A DNA stretch of 12,766 bases from JBBSMX01 sp038232935 (GTDB lineage Bacteria; Bacteroidota; Rhodothermia; Rhodothermales; JANQRZ01), in contig JBBSMX010000120.1 in assembly GCA_038232935.1 (NCBI GenBank), positions 1 through 12,766 of the forward strand. Direction: 5' to 3'. This document shows positions 5,759 to 11,546 of this stretch, in pieces. Made by a program: the position numbers and the translations under genes. The first letter of the stretch is position 1; each line of letters opens with the position of its first letter. The notes beneath the pieces were generated by a model. The model had not been told where the DNA came from. It saw only the letters and a list, made by a program, of their open reading frames with translations, and made no database searches.

Positions 5759-8248
5759 ATGAACGAGACGAGTGAGTCGGCGCAGTTCAAGCCTCCGATG
5801 GCAGAGAACGGAGGGGGTACGCCGAACGGGTATAGCCCGGGCGCCGCGCCGGTAGGCGTCCCGGCGAGTGGACGTGCCCCCGCGATGGGAGGCGTGGCCC
5901 CGGTCCCCCCTGCATTCGCGGATGAAGAGGGGCTCAGCCTAGCCGATCTGTTAGGGATGCTCCGCCAGGAGTGGCTCCTGATCGCCCTCGTCTTTCTGGG
6001 CGTCGTAGTTACGGTCGCGGTCTATACGTTTACGCAGGAGCCGGTCTACCAGGCTTCGAGCGTCGTGCTCGTGGATACGAACGGTCGGCGGAGCTCGGGC
6101 GGGACGTCGCTCGAGGACCTGCTCTCGGTCGGAGGCGCGAACCGGACGCTCTACAACGAGGTCGAGATCCTGCGGCAGTCGTTGCCGCTGGCGGAGCGAG
6201 TGGGCGCGCGGTTGCTGGAAGAAGAATCGGCGGACGCCTCGCCGGCAGGGGAGGACGACGCGAACCGGCCCACGGTAGGAGCTACGGCCCGTCGGATCCT
6301 GGGCGGCCAGGTCCGATTCGCCCCGATCAGTGACTACTCCGATCTCATTACCATCACGGCGCAGAGCACCGTGCCGACCGAAGCCGCGCTCATCGCCAAC
6401 CTCTACGCCGAAGAGTACCGGCGGCGCAGCCAGGAGACGAGTCGCGCCAGCGTGGTGAGCTCCCGGACCTTTATCGAGGAGCAGGCGGAGAAGCGCCACG
6501 AAGAGCTAGGCGGCGTCGAAGACCGCCTCGCCGAGTTCATGACGCGCGAGGGGGCCGTGGCGCTGGACTCGGAGGGGCAGAACGCCGTCTCGCAGATCGC
6601 CGCGATCGACGCGGCGATCGAGGAGGCGAGGATAGAGATCGAGGTGGAGCGGACAGCGCTCCGCTCTACCGAGGAAGAGGTGGAGCAAGTCGAGCCCGGC
6701 CTCGCGCGGCGGATCGCCTCGGGCGTGGAGAACGAGATCCGCGTGCTGCAGGAGCGCATCGCCCAGCTCGAACTCCGGGCGAGCGATTACTACGCGGTGG
6801 ATCCGACGCTGCGCGGGAACGAAAGCGGGAACGAGGAGCTGCGAACCATCACGACGAGCATCAACGAGCTACGCCGGCAGGTAGAAGCCCTCTCGCGGCA
6901 GTATGTGCAGGAAGTGCTCGCCGTGGGCGGCGTGAGCCCCGAAGCTGGGGGCTCCGCGCTCTTGTACATCACCCAGCTCAAGCGGCAGGTGGTCGAGAAG
7001 CGGATCCGGATCCAGGGACTCGAAGCGCGGCTCGGTGCCCTCCAGAACCAGCTCCGCGGGTACGAGACGCGGTTGCGCGACATCCCGCGGCAGGCCATCG
7101 AGCTCGCCCAGCTCCAGCGCCAGCGCCAGTCCACGGAGCGGACGTACCTCTTCCTCATCGATAAGCTGCAGGAGGCCCGGGTGGCCGAGGAGTCCGAGCT
7201 GGGCTACGTCGAGGTGATCCGCCAGGCTGACGTGCCCGGCGGCCCGGTCAGCCCGAGGCCGCTGCGCAACATGGGGATGGGGATGATGCTCGGCCTCGTG
7301 CTCGGCGTCGGGCTCGCCCTCATGCGGCGGACGCTCGACCACCGCATCCGGACGCCGGAGGACCTCCGCCACCACGGCTTCAGCGTCCTCGGCGTCGTGC
7401 CGGACATGACCGAGATCATCAAGAAGAACTTCGGCGGGAAGGAGGTCGTCTCCATCGACTCGCACGAGGTCCAGGCGACGCTCGCGGCGGCGCTCCACCC
7501 ACTCTCGCCGGTGACCGAGGCCGTGCGCCACCTCCGGACGAGCATCCGGTTCAGCCTCCCCGACAAGCGGGTGCAGACCCTTCTCGTGACGAGCGCGGGG
7601 CCAGGCGAGGGCAAGTCGACCACGGCGATGAACCTCGCGATCTCCATGGCGCAGGCCGGCCACCGCACGCTCCTCGTCGACGCCGACCTCCGGCGGCCGA
7701 CGGTCCACCAGCAGCTCGGCATCCCACGTCAGAACGGCCTCAGCGAATTGCTCTTCCGGTCGAGCCCGCCGGACTGGGAGGCGTTCCGCCGTCGCCTCAA
7801 GGTGACGTGGGAGCATTTCGATGACGAGGTGGAGAACCTCTACGTGTTGCCGGCGGGCAAGTCCGTGCCGAGTCCGGCCGAACTCCTCGGCTCGCAGCGG
7901 TTCCGCGACCTCGTCGCTGAGATGCGCGACGCCTTCGACATCGTCATCTTCGACACGCCGCCGGCACTCGCGGTCACGGACCCCGTGCTCGTTGCCACGC
8001 TCTGCGACGCGGCCGTCCTCGTGGCCGTAGCGAGGGTTACGGACTGGACGACGCTCGTGCGGGCCCGCGAGCACCTCGAAGTGGCCGGAGCGCCGGTGAT
8101 CGGGTGCGTGCTCAACCGGTTCACGGGCCGCGAGGCGAAGGGGTACGGCTACGGGTATGGCTACGGCTACGGCTACGGTGCCGCCGACAGCTTCGCGCTC
8201 GCGAACGGATCCCCTCGCCGCGCCACGCCGGCTGCCGTCAACGCCTGA
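5759..8248 (+). CDS. Wzc-like polysaccharide co-polymerase / tyrosine autokinase
   Basis: This 829-residue protein combines chain-length regulator and bacterial tyrosine kinase in one chain. A Gly/Pro-rich cytoplasmic N-terminus (1-60) precedes TM1 (about 72-94) and the Wzz domain. A long coiled-coil periplasmic region (about 230-480) leads to the Pro-rich GGPVSPRPLRN and TM2 (about 503-521). The CpsD-like kinase has Walker A GPGEGKST (614-621), Walker A' LLVDADLRRP (638-647; D641, D643) and Walker B IVIFDTPPA (728-736). The C-terminus carries a GYGYGYGYGYGYG tail with six tyrosines (796-806), the likely autophosphorylation cluster. Proteins of this type sit in the inner membrane, and cycles of Tyr phosphorylation set polymer length and export. 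The fused form is normal for Gram-negatives. The start is the ATG after GTTACT. It heads the export block and is followed 71 bp later by an SLBB protein. Confidence 0.95.
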   Translation: MNETSESAQFKPPMAENGGGTPNGYSPGAAPVGVPASGRAPAMGGVAPVPPAFADEEGLSLADLLGMLRQEWLLIALVFLGVVVTVAVYTFTQEPVYQASSVVLVDTNGRRSSGGTSLEDLLSVGGANRTLYNEVEILRQSLPLAERVGARLLEEESADASPAGEDDANRPTVGATARRILGGQVRFAPISDYSDLITITAQSTVPTEAALIANLYAEEYRRRSQETSRASVVSSRTFIEEQAEKRHEELGGVEDRLAEFMTREGAVALDSEGQNAVSQIAAIDAAIEEARIEIEVERTALRSTEEEVEQVEPGLARRIASGVENEIRVLQERIAQLELRASDYYAVDPTLRGNESGNEELRTITTSINELRRQVEALSRQYVQEVLAVGGVSPEAGGSALLYITQLKRQVVEKRIRIQGLEARLGALQNQLRGYETRLRDIPRQAIELAQLQRQRQSTERTYLFLIDKLQEARVAEESELGYVEVIRQADVPGGPVSPRPLRNMGMGMMLGLVLGVGLALMRRTLDHRIRTPEDLRHHGFSVLGVVPDMTEIIKKNFGGKEVVSIDSHEVQATLAAALHPLSPVTEAVRHLRTSIRFSLPDKRVQTLLVTSAGPGEGKSTTAMNLAISMAQAGHRTLLVDADLRRPTVHQQLGIPRQNGLSELLFRSSPPDWEAFRRRLKVTWEHFDDEVENLYVLPAGKSVPSPAELLGSQRFRDLVAEMRDAFDIVIFDTPPALAVTDPVLVATLCDAAVLVAVARVTDWTTLVRAREHLEVAGAPVIGCVLNRFTGREAKGYGYGYGYGYGYGAADSFALANGSPRRATPAAVNA
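8141..8179 (+). repeat. GGNTAY hexanucleotide repeat encoding the YG tail
   Basis: Six near-identical GGNTAY hexamers plus a final GGT encode the alternating Gly-Tyr tail of the kinase. Two units vary only at wobble positions (GGG, TAT). Gain or loss of units stays in frame and would change the number of phosphorylatable tyrosines. Confidence 0.8.
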
Positions 8249-8319
8249 CGCCGCTACGAGCCGGTTCCCCAGGGATAGAACTGCCGGCTCCCTTCTCGCC
8301 TCTCCAGTCCTGCCGCGCA

Positions 8320-8802
8320 ATGCGTCTCCTCCTTCTGCTCTCCTGCTTTGCTCTCGCCGGCACTGGATCCGCCCATGCCCAGGCGATCACGACGAACTCG
8401 GGCGTGGCCGTCTTCCGGTACGCCAACCCCGGCCAGCCGACGATGGACATCCGGGTCTGGGGGGCCGTGCGGACGCCCGGCGTGTACCAGGTGGAACGCG
8501 ATGCGGACCTGCTCGACGTGCTGACGCTGGCGGGCGGCCCTGCGATCCCGTATGAAGACGACCGGTCGGTGCGAAGGGTCAACGTCGAAATCTTGCGCGA
8601 GACGGCCGGGGCCCGCGCCGTCGTGGTGGCGACGACGCTCGCCGCGCTGACGGCGCTGGACACCCCGCTTCCCGACCTGCAGGACGGCGACCTCGTAAGC
8701 CTCTCCGTGCAGACGCGGCAGCGCTTCACGTGGCGCGACGCCCTGAGCGTGACGACCTCCGTCGCCGCGCTCGCCGTCCTCATACTCCGCATCGCTGGGT
8801 GA
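8320..8802 (+). CDS. Small SLBB-domain polysaccharide export protein
   Basis: This is a 160-residue protein. The ATG at 8320 is chosen because it starts a clean signal peptide (MRLLLLLSCFALAGTGSAHA|QA). The open frame extends upstream into the kinase gene without a plausible leader. Residues about 42-128 form a beta-grasp SLBB domain (DIRVWGAVRTPGVYQVERDA, LLDVLTLAGG, closing LQDGDLVSLSV), as in Wza-type export proteins. A C-terminal hydrophobic helix (about 141-158) ends at LRIAG, so the protein may be anchored by its C-terminus. The N-terminal polysaccharide export (Wza PES) domain is absent and there is no lipobox cysteine, so it is much shorter than Wza. It lies 71 bp after the Wzc-like kinase, with which it probably works in periplasmic or outer-membrane export of the polymer. 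That partnership is inferred from position and domain. Confidence 0.82.
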   Translation: MRLLLLLSCFALAGTGSAHAQAITTNSGVAVFRYANPGQPTMDIRVWGAVRTPGVYQVERDADLLDVLTLAGGPAIPYEDDRSVRRVNVEILRETAGARAVVVATTLAALTALDTPLPDLQDGDLVSLSVQTRQRFTWRDALSVTTSVAALAVLILRIAG

Positions 8803-9218
8803 GAGACCACGGTAGGCTATTTCGAGCGGCCGTCGCCCCCGGAGCCGTTTCCCCAAACAGTTTCTTACCTCCGGCCTTGCGCTGAGCAGCAGGGGAAGAT
8901 CGGCTGCAACGAATAGTCGGGGAGGGGTTCCTTCCGCTGCAGTGGGCCGAGCGACCATGGGCGGGTCAGAGGGTGGTGATGGAAGGGCCGCTCTTGCAGA
9001 ACTCCCTGCTCGTGAACGGTCACGCGGCGCGGCACAGGGAGGACGCTGAGGATTACGGGGAGGTCGGGGGGTTATATGCAGAAACGTCTGAGGGCCGTCG
9101 GGTGCGGACCTCACAGGGTGTTGGCCCGTATCAACATGCTCTAGCAACCGGCGGCGGTTGTTTGCAGGACACCCCTGCGAGCCCGACGCCTTCACAACCG
9201 CGCTGAGGCGCATTGCCT
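8803..9218. other. 416-bp non-coding stretch upstream of infA
   Basis: I see no convincing gene. A 77-codon open frame (8973-9206) has unconvincing composition and no recognisable domain. The last 100 bases contain nested pairing possibilities: CAACCG/CGGTTG with a GCGG loop (about 9144-9160), TGTTG/CAACA (9119-9136), and mutually exclusive GCAGG/CCTGC (9164-9178) and AGGGTGT/ACACCC pairings. This could be a structured infA leader or chance in GC-rich DNA. No tRNA or known riboswitch is recognised. Confidence 0.4.
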
Positions 9219-9437
9219 ATGTCTAAGCAGAAACCCATCCAGCTCGAAGGGGTCGTCACCGACGCCCTCCCCAACGCCCAGTTCCGCGTCCAGCTCGAGA
9301 ACGGGCACAAGATCCTCGGCTTGCTCTCCGGCAAGATGCGGAAGTTCTTCATCCGCATCCTCCCCGGCGACCGCGTCGATGTCGAGATGTCGCCGTACGA
9401 CCTCACGAAAGGCCGCATCGTATACCGATACAAATAG
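9219..9437 (+). CDS. infA: Translation initiation factor IF-1
   Basis: The product is exactly 72 residues, the standard IF-1 length, counting from the ATG at 9219. An in-frame TTG six bases earlier would add only Met-Pro. It is a single S1/OB-fold domain with the family's landmarks: IQLEGVVTDALPNAQFRVQLENGH, then SGKMRK, IRILPGDRV and the C-terminal SPYDLTKGRIVYRYK. IF-1 binds the ribosomal A site on the 30S subunit with IF-2 and IF-3 during initiation. In many bacteria infA sits in the spc ribosomal-protein operon; here its neighbours are polysaccharide genes and it has a gap of over 280 bp on each side, so it is probably transcribed alone. A few core substitutions (KILGLLSGKMRKFF) are compatible with function. 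It may be the only copy or a second one. Confidence 0.95.
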   Translation: MSKQKPIQLEGVVTDALPNAQFRVQLENGHKILGLLSGKMRKFFIRILPGDRVDVEMSPYDLTKGRIVYRYK

Positions 9438-9446
9438 ATACAAATA
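9427..9446 (+). repeat. 10-bp tandem duplication across the infA stop codon
   Basis: GATACAAATA occurs twice in tandem (9427-9436, 9437-9446), followed by another G. The first copy encodes the terminal Tyr-Lys and contributes the TAG stop. The second lies just downstream and is out of frame with it. It looks like a recent slippage duplication with no effect on the protein. Confidence 0.75.
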
Positions 9447-9722
9447 GAGCCGTGGGGAGCCCCCCGAGGCGTAGCCAGCCGAGCATGGCTTGAGCCCGTG
9501 GCCGTGTCGCAACCTGAGACGCCCGGGCTGAAGTAACGATTACTATGATTCGGTTAATAGCCCGGAATCGTCACGGAACGTTGGCAAACCGCTTTATCAT
9601 GGGCGCTGCCCAGCCGATACCGGGCTCGTCCGCCACGGCTAGATGTTGAGACGTTCCGAGATTCCTCCTGGGACTGACGTGGCGAAGCCCTATCTGCGCT
9701 TTCCACTCCTGCTGCTCTCCCC
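9438..9722. other. 285-bp gap between infA and the epimerase
   Basis: No gene is supported. It holds a small GC hairpin soon after infA (GGGGAGCCCC, about 9454-9464) and an imperfect stem GATTCGG/CCCGGAATC around 9547-9570. Neither has a T-run. A 17-codon GTG frame (MAKPYLRFPLLLLSPCR) runs into the epimerase start but looks fortuitous. No clear promoter consensus is seen. Confidence 0.4.
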
Positions 9723-10757
9723 GTGTCGCTAGACGATCTTCGTTCCGTTCTCCCTGCCGAGCCGCTCACGTGGTCGGTCACGGGCTGTGCCGGGTTCATC
9801 GGCTCCAACCTCGTTGAGGCCCTGCTCGGGCTGGGGCAGCGGGTCATCGGGCTGGACAACTTCGCGACGGGCTATCGTCACAACCTCGACGATGTAACGG
9901 AGCGGGTAGGGGAGGAGGCCGCGGCGCGGTTCACCTTCGTCGAAGGAGACATCCGCGACCTCGACGCGTGCCGCCGGGCATGCGACGGGGCCGACGTCGT
10001 GCTGCACCAGGCCGCGCTCGGCTCCGTGCCGCGTTCCATCGAGGACCCGCTCAGCACGCACGCCGTCAACGTAGACGGGTTCGTGAACATGCTCGTCGCC
10101 GCGCGCGATGCCGGGGTGGGGCGGTTCGTCTACGCCTCGTCGTCGTCGGTCTACGGCGATCATCCGGGCCTGCCGAAGGTGGAAGCTGAGATCGGTACGC
10201 CGCTCTCGCCGTACGCCGTGTCGAAGCGGACGGACGAGCTCTACGCGCAGACGTTTCAGGACCACTACGGGCTCGAAGTGATCGGGCTCCGCTACTTCAA
10301 CGTGTTCGGCCGCCGGCAGGACCCGAGCGGAGCGTACGCCGCCGTGATCCCGAAGTGGATCGACCAGCTCCTCGCGGGCGAGCGCCCGGCGATCTTCGGC
10401 GACGGCGAGACGAGCCGCGACTTCTGCTACATCGCGAACGTGGTGCAGGCGAACCTCCGCGCGGGCGTCGCCCCGGCCGAGGCCACGGGCACCGTCTACA
10501 ACATCGCTTACGGCGACCGCACGACGCTCAACGAGCTCTACGCTGCGATCGTGCAGAACATCGAGGCCGAGCGCTCCGACCTCGCCCTGCCCGAGGCGCA
10601 ATACGGCTCGTTCCGACCCGGCGACGTCCGCCACTCCCTCGCCGACGTGAGCGCCGCGCGCGCGCGGCTCGGCTACGCCCCGACGCACACGGCCGCGGAC
10701 GGCCTCCGCGAGGCCATCGCGTGGTACCTCGCCACCTATGCGTCTGTCGCCCCGTGA
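9723..10757 (+). CDS. wbpP: WbpP/TviC-type UDP-N-acetylglucosamine 4-epimerase
   Basis: This is a 344-residue extended short-chain dehydrogenase/reductase. The Rossmann motif is G21-C-A-G24-F-I-G27. The catalytic set is S141/S142 in ASSSSVYGDHPGLPKVE, Y164 and K168 in SPYAVSKRT. Several stretches match Pseudomonas WbpP closely by eye: LHQAALGSVPRSI, GLRYFNVFGRRQDP, GAYAAVIPKW, GDGETSRDFCYI and GDVRHSLADVS. The family uses NAD to interconvert UDP-GlcNAc and UDP-GalNAc, or their uronic acids, in the cytoplasm. The start is GTG: the N-terminus from it (SLDDLRSVLPAEPLTWSVTG) aligns with the WbpP N-terminus, and no ATG is better placed. The stop overlaps the GTG start of the DUF559 gene (GTGA). 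Together with the downstream dehydrogenase it can supply UDP-GalNAcA for an acidic polymer. Substrate preference is inferred from similarity. Confidence 0.93.
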   Translation: MSLDDLRSVLPAEPLTWSVTGCAGFIGSNLVEALLGLGQRVIGLDNFATGYRHNLDDVTERVGEEAAARFTFVEGDIRDLDACRRACDGADVVLHQAALGSVPRSIEDPLSTHAVNVDGFVNMLVAARDAGVGRFVYASSSSVYGDHPGLPKVEAEIGTPLSPYAVSKRTDELYAQTFQDHYGLEVIGLRYFNVFGRRQDPSGAYAAVIPKWIDQLLAGERPAIFGDGETSRDFCYIANVVQANLRAGVAPAEATGTVYNIAYGDRTTLNELYAAIVQNIEAERSDLALPEAQYGSFRPGDVRHSLADVSAARARLGYAPTHTAADGLREAIAWYLATYASVAP

Positions 10758-11254
10758 CCCGCTCGTATCCGACCTATCGCCACGACGTGACCGGCACGGC
10801 GCGCTCGCTGCGCCGGAGCGCTCCCTTTCCCGAACGGCTCCTCTGGTCCCGGTTGCGCGGTCGGCAACTCGGCGTGTCCTTCAGGCGACAGCGACCGGTC
10901 GCCTCCTTCGTCGTGGATTTCTACTGCGCAGCGGCGCAGTTGGTGGTGGAGCTAGACGGGCACAGTCACGAGGGCCGGTACGAAGAAGATGCGGCACGGC
11001 AGGCCGAGCTGGAAAAGCAGGGACTGCACGTACTCCGATTCACGAACGACGAGGTGCTCACTGACGTTGACTCGGTGGTAGACCGGGTGCGTTGGCCGAG
11101 CACGATGCGTCAGACACTTCCTCGACCTCCGATCCTGCACCATAATGTCGCCCCGAACTGGACTGCTGGACGCGGCGGCGTCGCGTACCCCCTCACCCCG
11201 CGTTGCGGGGAGCTCCCCCAGGGGAGCGGTCCGTGTCCTCGGCGTCGATGTTAG
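10754..11254 (+). CDS. DUF559 (Vsr/restriction-endonuclease-like fold) protein with aberrant C-terminus
   Basis: This is a 166-residue frame starting at a GTG that overlaps the epimerase stop (GTGA). Residues about 12-115 are a DUF559 domain: APFPERLLWSRLRGRQLG with E27, SFRRQRPVASFVVDFYC with D55, VVELDGHSH with E66 and D68, and LHVLRFTNDEVLTD. These acidic positions resemble the PD-(D/E)XK/Vsr nuclease core, but no activity is established for most members. A normal DUF559 protein ends near residue 115-120. From about residue 145 (YPLTPRCGELPQGSG) the frame reads into the repeat element that begins at 11187, so the last 20 or so residues are repeat-derived and the original stop may be lost. 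DUF559 genes are commonly scattered singly in genomes. Its place between two sugar-nucleotide genes suggests insertion rather than a pathway role. Confidence 0.75.
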   Translation: MTRSYPTYRHDVTGTARSLRRSAPFPERLLWSRLRGRQLGVSFRRQRPVASFVVDFYCAAAQLVVELDGHSHEGRYEEDAARQAELEKQGLHVLRFTNDEVLTDVDSVVDRVRWPSTMRQTLPRPPILHHNVAPNWTAGRGGVAYPLTPRCGELPQGSGPCPRRRC

Positions 11255-11486
11255 CGTCGGCGTGGAGCTACTCCTCCAGCAGCACCACTTATTCAGCGGC
11301 ACCATTCCTCCACTGGCGGCACCATTCCTCCACTGGCGGCACCACTCACCAAGCGGAGCAACTCACGCAGCGGCACCACTCACGCAGCGGAGCAACTCAC
11401 CAAGCGGAGCAACTCATGCAGCGGTGCCCCTTCATAGCCGGTACTCCTCCCCACGGGGAGGTGGCTGCGCAGCAGCCGGAGGGGGT
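11187..11486. mobile_element. 300-bp mirrored double-hairpin repeat element (MITE/REP-like)
   Basis: The ends are organised as mirror images. The left end is ACCCCCTC (11187-11194), hairpin CCCCGC-GTT-GCGGGG (11196-11210), then hairpin CTCCCC-CA-GGGGAG (11213-11226). The right end is hairpin CCTCCCC-AC-GGGGAGG (11446-11461), hairpin GGCTGC-GCA-GCAGCC (11463-11477), then GAGGGGGT (11479-11486), the reverse complement of the left terminus. Between them lies a minisatellite (11282-11440). No transposase is present, so if mobile it would be non-autonomous. The DUF559 frame enters it and stops at 11254. The element and its boundaries are inferred from symmetry; other copies cannot be seen here. 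Confidence 0.55.
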
Positions 11487-11546
11487 TCGCCATCGTCTTC
11501 CTCGTTGCCCAGTACCCATGCTCGATAATCCTTGACCTCTAGCTCC
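11255..11546. other. Non-coding stretch between DUF559 gene and dehydrogenase
   Basis: It is filled mainly by the minisatellite and the right arm of the mirrored element. The last 60 bases (11487-11546) show no clear promoter or ribosome-binding site. Open frames across the repeats in several phases translate to low-complexity His/Ser/Ala/Gln strings and are judged spurious. Confidence 0.5.
11282..11440. repeat. Minisatellite of 17-bp and 20-bp units
   Basis: Nine successive units are visible: 17 bp (11282-11298), two identical 20-bp units (11299-11318, 11319-11338), five 17-bp units (11339-11423) and a degenerate last unit. The 17-bp units are of two kinds, GCACCACTCACGCAGCG-like and GAGCAACTCACCAAGCG-like, in the order A, B, A, B, B. 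Unit lengths are mostly not multiples of three, so the array is non-coding. Confidence 0.8.

Noticed and set aside
6869..8320. 483-residue minus-strand open frame opposite the tyrosine kinase
   Set aside because: The plus strand encodes unambiguous Walker motifs here; the antisense product is Arg/Glu/His-rich with no domain.
8973..9206. 77-codon frame before infA
   Set aside because: No ribosome-binding site, no recognisable domain and erratic composition; its conservation could not be tested here.
9678..9731. 17-codon GTG frame MAKPYLRFPLLLLSPCR as a leader peptide of the epimerase
   Set aside because: Overlaps the epimerase start by a few bases with no attenuator structure or regulatory codon run.
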